Positions 24,743-33,481 of a DNA stretch of 64,000 nucleotides are shown here, in pieces. The first letter of the stretch is position 1. The number at the start of each line of letters is the position of its first letter. The stretch covers positions 1,054,001-1,118,000 of the forward strand of contig NZ_JAAIVF010000001.1 of assembly GCF_029589495.1 (NCBI RefSeq). The letters are read 5' to 3'. The position numbers and the translations under genes were made by a program. The notes under the pieces are model-generated. The model saw nothing but the letters and a program-made list of their open reading frames with translations, had not been told where the DNA came from and did not search any database. Origin of the DNA: Speluncibacter jeojiensis. Its GTDB lineage: Bacteria; Actinomycetota; Actinomycetes; Mycobacteriales; Mycobacteriaceae.

Positions 24743-26188
24743 CTATCCCAGCGCCTCGATAGCCTTCGCCACCCCTGCGCCGTACGCGGGGTCCGCCTTC
24801 GCGCAGTGGTCGATGTGCCGCTGCTGGATCTCCTTCGGCACCCCGGCGAGGTTGCGCGCGGTGTTGTCGAACAGTGCCTGCTGCTGCTCCGGCGACATCA
24901 GGCGGAACAAGTTGCCGGGCTGTTCGTAGTAGTTGTCGTCGTCGGCGCGGGCGTCCCAGCGGTCGGCCGCACCCGAGAGCGCCAAGGCCGGATCCCGGTA
25001 GGCCGACTGCTCGGCCCACTTGCCGTAGCTGTTCGGCTCGTAGGCGAGGGTGGCCCCGGCATTGCCGTCGACACGCATTGCGCCGTCGCGGTGGAAGCTG
25101 TTGACCGGACAGCGGGGGGCGTTGACCGGGATCTGGTGATGGTTCACACCGAGGCGGTACCGCTGCGCGTCACCGTAGGAGAACAACCGGCCCTGCAGCA
25201 TCTTGTCCGGCGAGAAGCCGATTCCCGGAACGACATTCGCCGGGGTGAACGCGGCCTGCTCCACATCGGCGAAGTAGTTGTCGGGGTTGCGGTTGAGTTC
25301 CCACTCGCCGACCTCGATCAGCGGGTAGTCGCCCTTCGGCCACACCTTGGTCAGGTCGAACGGGTGGTAGGGCACCTTCGCGGCGTCGGCCTCGGGCATG
25401 ACCTGCACGCACAGCTTCCACTTCGGGAAGTCGCCACGCTCGATGGCCTCGAACAGGTCGCGCTGCGAACTCTCCCTGTCGTCCGCGACGACCGCGGCCG
25501 CCTCGGCGTCGGTGAGGTTCTTGATGCCCTGTTGGCACACGTGGTGGAACTTGACCCAGAATCGCTCACCCTCGGCGTTGACGAAACTGAAGGTGTGCGA
25601 ACCGAATCCGTGCATGTGCCGATAGCCGTCGGGCAGCCCCCGGTCGCTCATCACGATGGTGACCTGGTGCAAGGCCTCGGGCAGCGAGGACCAGAAGTCC
25701 CAGTTGCTGGTGGCGCTGCGCATGTTCGTGCGCGGATCGCGCTTGACCGCGTGGTTGAGGTCCGGGAACTTGAGCGGATCGCGGAAGAAGAACACCGGCG
25801 TGTTGTTGCCGACGAGGTCCCAGTTGCCCTCTTCGGTGTAGAACTTCACCGCGAAGCCGCGGATGTCACGTTCGGCGTCCGCCGCACCGCGCTCGCCGGC
25901 CACGGTGGAGAACCGCGCGAACATCTCGGTCTTCTTGCCGACCTCCGAGAAGATCTTCGCCTTGGTGTAACGGGTGATGTCGTTCGTGACCGTGAACGTA
26001 CCGAACGCGCCGGATCCCTTGGCGTGCATGCGCCGCTCCGGGATCACTTCACGATCGAAGTGCGCGAGCTTCTCGAGGAACCAGACGTCCTGCAGCAGCA
26101 TCGGCCCACGCGGGCCCGCGGTCTCGACATTTTGGTTGTCCGGCACCGGCGCGCCGGCGACGGTGGTGAGCTTGTCGTCCTGACTCAT
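24743..26188 (-). CDS. katA: Monofunctional haem catalase
   Basis: 481 residues, the usual length of small-subunit catalases, which dismutate H2O2. Visible hallmarks are the distal His in [13 protein letters not shown], Asn in [40 protein letters not shown] and the proximal haem ligand Tyr in [14 protein letters not shown]. The start ATG 26188 follows GGAAGGGATCG. The upstream region is AT-rich with repeated TTGA/TCAA words (about 26313-26337), where a peroxide or iron regulator might act; this is a guess. It stands as a single gene. Confidence 0.95.
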   Translation of the reverse strand: MSQDDKLTTVAGAPVPDNQNVETAGPRGPMLLQDVWFLEKLAHFDREVIPERRMHAKGSGAFGTFTVTNDITRYTKAKIFSEVGKKTEMFARFSTVAGERGAADAERDIRGFAVKFYTEEGNWDLVGNNTPVFFFRDPLKFPDLNHAVKRDPRTNMRSATSNWDFWSSLPEALHQVTIVMSDRGLPDGYRHMHGFGSHTFSFVNAEGERFWVKFHHVCQQGIKNLTDAEAAAVVADDRESSQRDLFEAIERGDFPKWKLCVQVMPEADAAKVPYHPFDLTKVWPKGDYPLIEVGEWELNRNPDNYFADVEQAAFTPANVVPGIGFSPDKMLQGRLFSYGDAQRYRLGVNHHQIPVNAPRCPVNSFHRDGAMRVDGNAGATLAYEPNSYGKWAEQSAYRDPALALSGAADRWDARADDDNYYEQPGNLFRLMSPEQQQALFDNTARNLAGVPKEIQQRHIDHCAKADPAYGAGVAKAIEALG

Positions 26189-26362
26189 GAATCGATCCCT
26201 TCCGTAGTGCCTGACGAGGAAGTTCCGGGTCGGCCTTGGCCGCCTTGACCATCCTGCACCGGATACCCATCGGGTGCAGTCGATCGCCGTGGCCCACCCA
26301 GAACACCACACATTCTGGATTGAATCAAGATATTGAGTTGTTCAACTGAAGTTCGCGGGGTG

Positions 26363-27322
26363 TCAGCCGATCGGCGTCCCGGTGAACGGCGAGACCACCA
26401 TGCACGGCACCGGCCGCGGGTGCTGCGGGTCGAGCGCGTTGAGGACGTAGCCGGCAGCGACCGGGGACGCACCCATCGCGGCGTGCTCGGAGTAGTCGGT
26501 CGGGCAGTGGTCCTGGACGACGATGTTGGTGACGTTCGGTCCGGGCACCAAGCCCGCGGTGTAGGGAACCACGAGCTCGTCGTACTTGGTGGCGATGTTC
26601 GTGTAGGTCACGCCCGGCACGTACGGCGAGCCGCCTTCGTTGATCTTGGCGATGTAGTCGCTGCCCGCGGCCATCTCCAGGCAGGAGGCACAGACCTTGC
26701 CGAACGTCTGCTGCTGCATCTGGGTCAGGCCGAACCGCTTGGTGATCTCCACACTCTCGGCCGCGAACGCCGCGTGGTTGCCGCGCCACAGCGGCGTGAG
26801 CGCGACGTACTTGTCGACCTTGGGCGCCCCGCCCAGGAACTTGACGTAGTAGTCGGGCATCAGCGTGCCGGTCGAATGCGAGACGATGTCGACCTTGTCG
26901 GCGCCGGTGGAGGCCAGGACCCGGTCGACGAACACCGACAGCTGCTGCGCGCCCACCTCCATCGGCGTGAGTGCGCCCATGGTGCTCAGCGGCCAGGACA
27001 GGCCGGGCAGCGTGCCCCAGGTGATCGAGTAGACGCAGTACCCCTCGTTCTTCAGCAGCGGGACATAGGTGGTCCAGTTGCTCTGCCGGTTGGCGAGCAG
27101 CCCGTGCACCAACACGACCGGCTGCGGATGCTCGGCGGTCGGCTTGCAGGACCAGTCGTTCGACCCCGGCAGAGAGCCGCCCGGATCGGCGGCCTCCGCC
27201 CCGATGCCGTCATAGAAGTTGTGCGGAACCGGCAGCGGCGCAGCGGCCGCCCCGGTCGATGCGATCAGTGCGACCATCGCCGATGCGATGGCCACGACGA
27301 CGGCGGCCAGTGACCTTCTCAT
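26363..27322 (-). CDS. Secreted triacylglycerol lipase-like alpha/beta hydrolase
   Basis: 319 residues with a Sec signal peptide (MRRSLAAVVVAIASAMVALIASTGAAAA). The mature enzyme starts its hydrolase core at QPVVLVHGLLAN (oxyanion turn) and has the nucleophile elbow SHSTG with Ser150. Asp and His of the triad fall near the C-terminus (VVQDHCPTDYSEHAAM). Three cysteine pairs suggest disulphides outside the cell. It resembles secreted actinobacterial lipases of the LipA/EstA type. The substrate is likely lipid esters; exact specificity is unknown. It is divergent from the FGE gene, with 96 bases between the starts. Confidence 0.85.
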   Translation of the reverse strand: MRRSLAAVVVAIASAMVALIASTGAAAAPLPVPHNFYDGIGAEAADPGGSLPGSNDWSCKPTAEHPQPVVLVHGLLANRQSNWTTYVPLLKNEGYCVYSITWGTLPGLSWPLSTMGALTPMEVGAQQLSVFVDRVLASTGADKVDIVSHSTGTLMPDYYVKFLGGAPKVDKYVALTPLWRGNHAAFAAESVEITKRFGLTQMQQQTFGKVCASCLEMAAGSDYIAKINEGGSPYVPGVTYTNIATKYDELVVPYTAGLVPGPNVTNIVVQDHCPTDYSEHAAMGASPVAAGYVLNALDPQHPRPVPCMVVSPFTGTPIG

Positions 27323-27418
27323 GAATCCCCCGCGCTCACATGTGCGTTTTGAACGGGTGCCAAGGTAGCAGTGACGCGCGTCTCGCGGGACCGTTCGGCG
27401 CATGGCAAGCTCGGTCGC

Positions 27419-28372
27419 ATGACGACCGACACCCGCACCCTCACCAAGGGCATGACCCGGATCGACGGGGACACCTTCTGGATGGGGTCCGAGGACTTCT
27501 ACCCGGAGGAGCGCCCGGTGCACCAGGTGGGCGTGGACGGGTTCTGGATCGACACCCACCAGGTGACGGTCGCGCAGTTCCGCCGGTTCGTGAAGGACAC
27601 CGGCCACGTCAGCACCGCGGAGACCGCGCCCGATCCCGCCGACTATCCGGGCGCAGATCCGGCGCTGCTGGTGCCGGGATCGTTGGTGTTCACCCCGCCG
27701 CCGGGGCGGGTCCCGCTCGACGACTACACCCGGTGGTGGTCGTTCGTGCCCGGGGCCGACTGGCGGCACCCCGAGGGCCCCGACAGCAATGTCGGTGGGC
27801 GCGAACATCATCCGGTCACCCAGGTGTCCTATTCGGACGCCCTGGCCTATGCCCGGTGGGCGGGCAAGGACCTGGCGACCGAGGCCGAATGGGAGTTCGC
27901 CGCCCGCGGCGGGCTCGACCGCAAGGCCTACGTGTGGGGCGATCACGACTCGCCCCCGGGCAAACGCCCCCTCGCCAACGTCTGGCAGGGCGAGTTCCCC
28001 TGGCAGAACCTCGCTTTGGACGGGTATGAGGGCACCGCACCGGTCGGCAAGTTTCCGCCCAACGGATACGGCCTGTACGACATGGCCGGCAACGTGTGGG
28101 AGTGGACGAGCGACTTCCACACCGGCGACCACAGCACCAGTGGCAAGAACATCGCCCCCGCGCACTCCTGCTGTATCCCCCGCAATCCGCGGGTGACGAC
28201 CGCGTCGGTGGTCGAGGGTGAGCCCCGCCCGCGGCGGGTGATCAAGGGCGGTTCGCACCTGTGCGCGCCGAACTACTGCCTGCGCTACCGTCCGGCCGCA
28301 CGCCAGGGTGAGACCGAGGAGACCTCGACGTGTCACATCGGATTCCGGTGCGTGGTGCGGGACCGGTCCTGA
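27419..28372 (+). CDS. Formylglycine-generating enzyme (sulfatase-modifying factor)
   Basis: 317 residues. FGE oxidises a Cys in the CxPxR motif of nascent sulfatases to formylglycine, the catalytic aldehyde. The copper-binding active-site pair is present: Cys282 and Cys287 in GGSHLCAPNYCLRYRPAAR. Other FGE marks are MGSEDFYPEERPVH, TEAEWEFAARGG, GNVWEWT and the closing CHIGFRCV. It is very like M. tuberculosis Rv0712. The start chosen is ATG 27419; GTG 27371 would add 16 residues. No sulfatase is adjacent, but one with a matching CSPSR motif lies at 41544-43169. Confidence 0.93.
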   Translation: MTTDTRTLTKGMTRIDGDTFWMGSEDFYPEERPVHQVGVDGFWIDTHQVTVAQFRRFVKDTGHVSTAETAPDPADYPGADPALLVPGSLVFTPPPGRVPLDDYTRWWSFVPGADWRHPEGPDSNVGGREHHPVTQVSYSDALAYARWAGKDLATEAEWEFAARGGLDRKAYVWGDHDSPPGKRPLANVWQGEFPWQNLALDGYEGTAPVGKFPPNGYGLYDMAGNVWEWTSDFHTGDHSTSGKNIAPAHSCCIPRNPRVTTASVVEGEPRPRRVIKGGSHLCAPNYCLRYRPAARQGETEETSTCHIGFRCVVRDRS

Positions 28373-28407
28373 TCCCCTGCTCGGACGCCGATCGACGACC
28401 GCGAGCG

Positions 28408-28806
28408 TCAGCGCGTCGCCACCGGGACGATCGCACCACGGGCGACGGTGTGCTGTTGGATGATCGACTCGACGTCGCCCGCGTCAGCCGACGCCGGGAC
28501 CGGAAGCACCGGCCGATCCAGCGCGCTGACGGTGATGACGTGGTGGTGCGTGCCGGCGCCCGCCGGCGGCGCCGCACCCACATTGCCCGCCACCCCGCTG
28601 CTCCCCCGCAGCTGCCGAGCACCCGGAGGTAGCGCCGTACCATCGGGCGCCCCTGCGCCGGAGCGCAGTCCGGTCACGGAAGCGGGAATGTCCACGACCG
28701 CCCAATGCCAGTACCCGCGACCGTTGCCGGCGTCGCGGTCGAAAACGCTCACCGCGGAGCCCGCGGTACCGGCGGGCGCACCCGACCAGGACAACTGACG
28801 AAACAT
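28408..28806 (-). pseudogene. N-terminally truncated PEBP (YbhB/YbcL-type) gene
   Basis: The sequence from QLSWSGAPAGT through VFDRDAG, YWHWAVVDIP, PPGARQLRGSSGVAGNVGAAPPAG and HHVITVSALD to the end is a phosphatidylethanolamine-binding protein of the Raf-kinase-inhibitor-like group. The first 40 or so residues (normally ending GxxxSPxLSW) are missing: upstream of QLSW the frame reads unrelated text. The C-terminal signature is also eroded (QQHTVARGAIV). ATG 28806 could give a 132-residue product, but this is best seen as a decaying gene. It is convergent with the FGE gene. Confidence 0.6.
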
Positions 28807-28923
28807 TCTGTCCGTCAACGCTCGACGGCCGGCGCAACTGCACGCGCCGCAATCACCCACTCATTGCAGTACACGACGCGCGCCGAGTCAACGCCGTGGA
28901 AGAGTTCGGGCCCGCCCGAAAAC

Positions 28924-28970
28924 GACCCCGGCCAGGTGCAGGACGCGAGGTCGTGCACCTGGCCGGGGTC
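28924..28970 (-). terminator. Long-stem terminator of the secreted repeat-protein gene
   Basis: A perfect 17-bp inverted repeat (GACCCCGGCCAGGTGCA, 28924-28940, with 28954-28970) and a 13-base loop, eight bases after the minus-strand stop at 28978. GTTTTC follows on the minus strand as a weak T run. Confidence 0.8.
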
Positions 28971-28977
28971 GGTCGGT

Positions 28978-29379
28978 CTAACTGCTGCCGAACAGCCCGC
29001 TGAGCGGATTGCCTGTGGACGGCTGCTGCAGATTCGGCGGGAGCAGGTTCTGCCACGGCGCGCCCTGGTTGTTCTGCCACGGCGCGCCCTGGTTGTTCTG
29101 CCACGGCGCGCCCTGGTTGTTCTGCCACCACTGCGCCGGGCCATTGTTCTGCGGGCCCTGCCACGGACCCTGGTTGCCCTGGTGATCGCCGTGATGGTCG
29201 CGATCGTTCTGGTGGTTCTGGATACCCTGCCAGTTCTGGTCCGCCTGGACCGTGCCGGGAACCGTTGCGGCGAACGCCGGTGCGGCGAACGCCAGCATGG
29301 GCGCCGCGGCGAGCGCCGAAGCGACCGCGATCTTCGCACTGAGGCGCCGGGGGCGCCGTATGCCGGAAATCTTCCTCAT
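28978..29379 (-). CDS. Secreted Trp/Gln/Asn-rich repeat protein
   Basis: 133 residues. A Sec signal peptide (RLSAKIAVASALAAAPMLAFAAPAFA, cut near AFA-AT) is followed by a low-complexity region: His/Asp-rich (NHQNDRDHHGDHQGNQ) and then three tandem copies of the eight-residue unit WQNNQGAP, encoded by near-identical 24-base repeats at about 29057-29133. The C-terminus is Leu/Pro-rich. The chosen ATG 29379 places the signal peptide correctly. No family is recognised; it may be a cell-wall or matrix protein. It lies in a cluster of small orphan genes. Confidence 0.65.
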   Translation of the reverse strand: MRKISGIRRPRRLSAKIAVASALAAAPMLAFAAPAFAATVPGTVQADQNWQGIQNHQNDRDHHGDHQGNQGPWQGPQNNGPAQWWQNNQGAPWQNNQGAPWQNNQGAPWQNLLPPNLQQPSTGNPLSGLFGSS

Positions 29380-29556
29380 CTCGAGCCTTCCTCTCTGCCG
29401 GCGGCGCGCGTCCGCCGGCATCGACGGGCCGGCGATTCGCCGGACCCATCGCCATGGGCTGGTCGATCGTCGGTACCACCTGATTCCACGCCCGGTAGCT
29501 AGGTGTGGACTGTCACCGACCTGGCAGTAGACCACCAGAACGGGGCTGTTCGACGC

Positions 29557-29691
29557 TCAGGCGCTCGCCGAACTGCCGAGGTTGAAGCCGAAGCCCGGGG
29601 CCGGAGCCGGCGGGGCGGGGGCGTAGACGGGGCCGCCGAATCCGTGGTGGTCGAACATGCGGTGGAAGTGGTTGAACGGGTCGTTCCACAT
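29557..29691 (-). CDS. 44-residue orphan protein, tandem copy 1
   Basis: Starts MWNDPFNHFHRMFDHHGFGG, has a Pro/Ala-rich middle and ends GFGFNLGSSASA. AAGGAG lies 12 bases before the ATG. A second gene of exactly the same length at 29901-30035 has the same ends (MWNDPFNHFH and FGSSASA), differing mainly in the middle, so selection on both is likely. There is no signal peptide or membrane helix. The His- and aromatic-rich head could bind metal or a membrane surface. No known family comes to mind. Confidence 0.7.
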   Translation of the reverse strand: MWNDPFNHFHRMFDHHGFGGPVYAPAPPAPAPGFGFNLGSSASA

Positions 29692-29900
29692 ATCTGATTG
29701 CTCCTTCGAGTGATTCGATCTGACGTATTCGAAAGTAGCGACGGAATAGTCGCTTTGAAAGCTGCTGCGCCACAGTCATATTGCGTTGATAACTGTCGCG
29801 AAGACTTCACAGCATCACACTGCGGCACCGCTGTGGCACCGGTCACGCGAGCGGCCACCGGGGGCACGGCGCGACGCTGAGGCCGCCGGCGCTCAGGCGC

Positions 29901-30035
29901 TCAGGCGCTCGCGGAACTGCCGAAGCCGAACCCGAGGCCCGGCGCCTGAGCCGGCTGCGCCGGCGGGAAAGCCGTTCCGCCCCAGCCGTGCTGGTTGATG
30001 ACGTGGTGGAAGTGGTTGAAAGGGTCGTTCCACAT
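29901..30035 (-). CDS. 44-residue orphan protein, tandem copy 2
   Basis: Starts MWNDPFNHFHHVINQHGWGG, continues with a Pro/Ala/Gln-rich stretch and ends GFGFGSSASA, the same length as its neighbour at 29557-29691. AAGGAG lies nine bases before the ATG. The upstream 100 bases also resemble those of copy 1: both have GTCAGATCGAATC close to the ribosome binding site and a GACTGTG...GCAGCA element further up, so gene and promoter were duplicated together. Function unknown. Confidence 0.7.
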   Translation of the reverse strand: MWNDPFNHFHHVINQHGWGGTAFPPAQPAQAPGLGFGFGSSASA

Positions 30036-30121
30036 GATGTGCTCCTTGCTCGATTCGATCTGACATCCAACACGCTACGAGCGGAATGATCGCAGTGAAA
30101 GCAATTGCTGCACAGTCATAT

Positions 30122-30439
30122 TCAACTGACATGAGCGAGAAAGACTTCACAGGAACACCCGCCGCCCGAGCGACGAACCGGGCGGCGGCCGGGTTCCTGG
30201 ATCACCACGGTGAGTACCGCCGTCAGCAGCAGGGTCGACACTCCGACGACCGCGACCAGCACGACGTTCTTCGCAATGAGGATGCGGGCGACACTCCCGT
30301 CGTGCGTCAACTCCGTCCGCACCCGGGCCGCATCGAGCCCGAGACTGTTGGCGGTAGTGACGTCCGCGAGGATGAACGTCGCGAAGTACGTACCCACCAG
30401 CGCAACCGAGTCGTGATGATGAGAGTCATTGCTGCTCAA
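30122..30439 (-). pseudogene. Fragment resembling an ABC-2 type permease
   Basis: About 80 residues (VALVGTYFATFILADVTTANSLGLDAARVRTELTHDG, then ARILIAKNVVLVAVVGVSTLLLTAVLTVV) look like part of a multi-helix ABC exporter permease: a short helix, a soluble loop with LGLDAARVRTEL and a second helix. The rest of a permease is absent and the tail (RRPVRRSGGGCSCE) is out of character, so this is probably a remnant. No start signal is convincing. Confidence 0.35.
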
Positions 30440-30551
30440 TGTGTCCCATAACAGGCGTCACACCGACCGCCCAGCGCCCTCACGCCGCGCATACAGAGCA
30501 CACGCAGACGATTCATAGCTTGCTCATGAGTGGAGCTGCGTCAATGGTGGC

Positions 30552-32582
30552 GTGAACCAGACAAGCGTGGCCGTCGCAGACATCCCCACACCGGTCGACC
30601 AGAATCCGCCGCCTCCGCGCCGCCTGGGCCTGTCGCGGCGTGGGTGGGAACGAGCCGGCCTGGTCCTACTCCTCGCCGGCACCGCCGTCACCTACCTGTG
30701 GAACATCACCGTCAACGGCATGGGCAACCAGTTCTACGCCGCCGCCGCCCAAGCCGGCTCCACCAACTGGGAAGCACTCCTGTTCGGCTCCCTCGACACC
30801 GGCAACTTCATCACCGTCGACAAACCACCCCTGTCCCAATGGGTCATGGGCCTCTCCGGCCAGATCTTCGGCTTCTCCTCCGCCAGCATGCTCATCCCCC
30901 AAGCACTCATGGCCGTCGCCGCCGTCGCCCTCCTCTACGGCGCCATCACCCGCATCGCCGGACGCGGAGCCGGCCTGCTCGCCGGCACCGCCCTCGCCCT
31001 GACCCCCGTCGCCGCCCTGATGTTCCGCTTCAACAACCCCGACGCCGTCATGGTCCTGGCCATGACCGCCGCCGCCTACGCCACCCTCCGCGCCCTACCC
31101 AAAGCCTCCGCGAAATGGATCGCCCTCGCCGGCGTCGCCCTCGGCCTCGCGTTCCTCGCCAAAATGCTCGAAGGCCTCATGGTCCTGCCCGCCCTCGGCC
31201 TCGCCTACCTCATCGTCGCCCCCACCACACTCGGCAAACGCCTCCTACACCTCCTCGGCGCCGCCGCCGCCCTCACCGCCGCCTCCGGCTGGTACATCCT
31301 GATCACCCTCCTCTGGCCCGCCGCCACCCGCCCCTACCTCGCCGGATCCACCGACAACAACTTCATGAACCTCGTCCTCGGCTACAACGGCTTCGCCCGC
31401 GTGCTCGGCCGCAACCACGGCGGCGGACACGGAGCGCCCGGCGGGACGCACGGCGCAACCGGCGGCGCCCACGGCGCATGGGCCGGCGCGGCCAGGGATC
31501 AAGCCGCTGCCCACGCCGGTCCCGGCGGGCACGGCTTCGGCGGATTCGGCGGCCAGGTCAGCGGGCTTCCCCGCCTGTTCAGCGGCGAGTTCGGCTTCGA
31601 GATCGGCTGGCTGATCCCGGCCGCCCTGCTGGCGTTGGTGCTGGTGCTGGTCGCCCGACGGCACGCTCCCCGCACCGATCTGGTGCGCGGCGCGGCGATC
31701 GTGTTCGGCGGCTGGATCGTCGTCGACGGCCTGGTGCTCAGTTACATGAGCGGCATGGTGCATCCGTACTACTGCCTGTCGCTCGCACCGGCGGTGGCCG
31801 GGATGTTCGCCATCGGCATCCACGAGATGTGGACCCGCCGCAAGGCGCCGTTCGGCCGCATCGGCCTGGCCGCGCTGATCGCCACCACCGGCGTGTGGGG
31901 CTGGGTCATCCTGGGCCGCAATGCGCAGTGGATGCCCGCCCTGCGGTGGGTCATCGTCGCGGTCGCGCTGATCGCGGCGGCCGCGCTGCTGGTTCCGCGC
32001 GTGCACCGGATCCGGCGTGCGGCCACGGTCGCGATCGCAGCGGGCATCATCGCCTCCCTGGCCGGTCCGGCCGCCTATTCGATCGCCACGATCGGAACGG
32101 CGCACAGCGGCGGCGGACCGACCGTCGGTCCCGTGTCGAGCGCCCGGGGCGGCTTCGGCGGCGGCCATGGCGGGTTCGGGCAGTCCACATCGAACCCGGA
32201 ACTGGACCAGATGCTCGTCTCCGCGACCACCCGCTGGTCGGCGGCCATCGACCGGTCCTCGGCGGCGGCACAGCTCGAACTGGGCAGCGGTACCGCAGTG
32301 ATGGCGATCGGCGGGTTCACCGGCTCCGATCCGACCCCGACACTGAGCCAGTTCATCGCGGACGTGAAGAACCACCAGGTGACCTACTACGTCGTGCAGA
32401 ACGGAGGCGACCGCGGCGCAACTCCGCACGGATCCCAGCGGCCCGCGGCAGGTCACCCTGCAGCCCAGGGCGGGTGGGGCGGCGACTCGCACGCCGACAT
32501 CACCGACTGGGTCACAGCTCACTTCACCGCTCAGCAGGTCGGCTCGGCCACCGTCTACAACCTGTCGGGATATGCCGGATGA
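30552..32582 (+). CDS. GT39-family (PMT/ArnT-like) membrane glycosyltransferase
   Basis: 676 residues with about 12 transmembrane helices. The loop after helix 1 has GSLDTGNFITVDKPPLSQWVMGLSG, the PMT_2 motif in which an acidic residue and KPP bind the polyprenyl-phosphate sugar. These enzymes transfer sugars from lipid carriers to proteins or envelope glycans outside the membrane. A Gly/His/Ala-rich loop (about 295-340) breaks the helices, and a C-terminal soluble domain ends in QQVGSATVYNLSGYAG. GTG 30552 is the start. The first 860 bases have far more C-ending codons than the rest, as if the gene were a mosaic. A two-component system follows. Confidence 0.82.
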   Translation: MNQTSVAVADIPTPVDQNPPPPRRLGLSRRGWERAGLVLLLAGTAVTYLWNITVNGMGNQFYAAAAQAGSTNWEALLFGSLDTGNFITVDKPPLSQWVMGLSGQIFGFSSASMLIPQALMAVAAVALLYGAITRIAGRGAGLLAGTALALTPVAALMFRFNNPDAVMVLAMTAAAYATLRALPKASAKWIALAGVALGLAFLAKMLEGLMVLPALGLAYLIVAPTTLGKRLLHLLGAAAALTAASGWYILITLLWPAATRPYLAGSTDNNFMNLVLGYNGFARVLGRNHGGGHGAPGGTHGATGGAHGAWAGAARDQAAAHAGPGGHGFGGFGGQVSGLPRLFSGEFGFEIGWLIPAALLALVLVLVARRHAPRTDLVRGAAIVFGGWIVVDGLVLSYMSGMVHPYYCLSLAPAVAGMFAIGIHEMWTRRKAPFGRIGLAALIATTGVWGWVILGRNAQWMPALRWVIVAVALIAAAALLVPRVHRIRRAATVAIAAGIIASLAGPAAYSIATIGTAHSGGGPTVGPVSSARGGFGGGHGGFGQSTSNPELDQMLVSATTRWSAAIDRSSAAAQLELGSGTAVMAIGGFTGSDPTPTLSQFIADVKNHQVTYYVVQNGGDRGATPHGSQRPAAGHPAAQGGWGGDSHADITDWVTAHFTAQQVGSATVYNLSGYAG

Positions 32583-32698
32583 GCGGCCGACCGCACCGCG
32601 AAGACGACATCGGCCCCGTCGGACCCATCTACACAGTTCACAGACAGGACACAGGAACAGCTCATGGAAGACACAGTGCGTCGAGGCATGGTGTATCC

Positions 32699-33481
32699 AT
32701 GACCACCGCCAACCCGCCACTTCGCTCGTCGGCCGCGTCGTCCGGGCCGGCCGCCGCCGCATCGAACCGTCCGGTGTTGCGGCGCCCCGACGGCACCCCG
32801 ATCCGCGTGCTGGTCGTCGACGACGAGCCGGCGCTGGCCGAGCTCGTCTCGATGGCGCTGCGCTACGAGGGCTGGCAGATCCGCACGGCCGGGGACGGCG
32901 CCGAAGCGATCTCCATCGCCCATGAGTTCCGGCCCGATGCGGTCGTGCTGGACGTCATGCTGCCCGACATGAGCGGGCTGGACGTGCTCGCGCGACTGCG
33001 CTCACTCGAGTCGCGCGTACCGGTGCTGCTGCTGACGGCGATGGACTCCACCGAGGACCGCATCGCGGGGTTCACCGCCGGCGGCGACGACTACGTGACC
33101 AAGCCGTTCAGCCTCGAGGAGGTGGTCCTGCGCATGCACGCGCTGCTCCGCCGCACCGGTGTCAGCGCGGACACCGACGGCGCGCAGATCGTCGTCGGGG
33201 ACCTCATGCTCGACGAAGACAGCCACGAGGTCTCGCGGGCCGGGGAGTACATCGAGCTCACGTCCACCGAGTTCGCGCTGCTGCGCTACCTGATGCGCAA
33301 TCCGCGGCGCGTGCTGTCCAAGGCCCAGATCCTCGACCGCGTGTGGGACTACGACTTCGGTGGGCGCTCCAACGTCGTCGAGCTGTACATCTCGTATCTT
33401 CGCAAGAAGATCGACAGCGGTCGTGCACCGATGATCCACACCGTCCGCGGCGCCGGATATGTCCTCAAGCCTGCCGGCTGA
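32699..33481 (+). CDS. OmpR-type response regulator
   Basis: 260 residues. After a Ser/Ala-rich 35-residue head, the receiver domain has VVDDEP, the phospho-acceptor Asp85 in VVLDVMLPDMSG, Thr in LLLTAMD and Lys in YVTKPF. The winged-helix domain has LTSTEFALLRYLMRNPRRVLSKAQILDRVWDYDFGGRSNVVELYISYLRKKI and ends HTVRGAGYVL. It resembles the TrcR/MprA-like branch of actinobacterial regulators. The histidine kinase gene starts 23 bases before its stop, so the pair is coupled. The GT39 gene upstream is probably co-transcribed or a target. Confidence 0.92.
   Translation: MTTANPPLRSSAASSGPAAAASNRPVLRRPDGTPIRVLVVDDEPALAELVSMALRYEGWQIRTAGDGAEAISIAHEFRPDAVVLDVMLPDMSGLDVLARLRSLESRVPVLLLTAMDSTEDRIAGFTAGGDDYVTKPFSLEEVVLRMHALLRRTGVSADTDGAQIVVGDLMLDEDSHEVSRAGEYIELTSTEFALLRYLMRNPRRVLSKAQILDRVWDYDFGGRSNVVELYISYLRKKIDSGRAPMIHTVRGAGYVLKPAG

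Noticed and set aside
29057-29133. Short direct repeats as a CRISPR array
   Set aside because: The 24-base units are contiguous, with no spacers, and encode WQNNQGAP in frame with a signal peptide.
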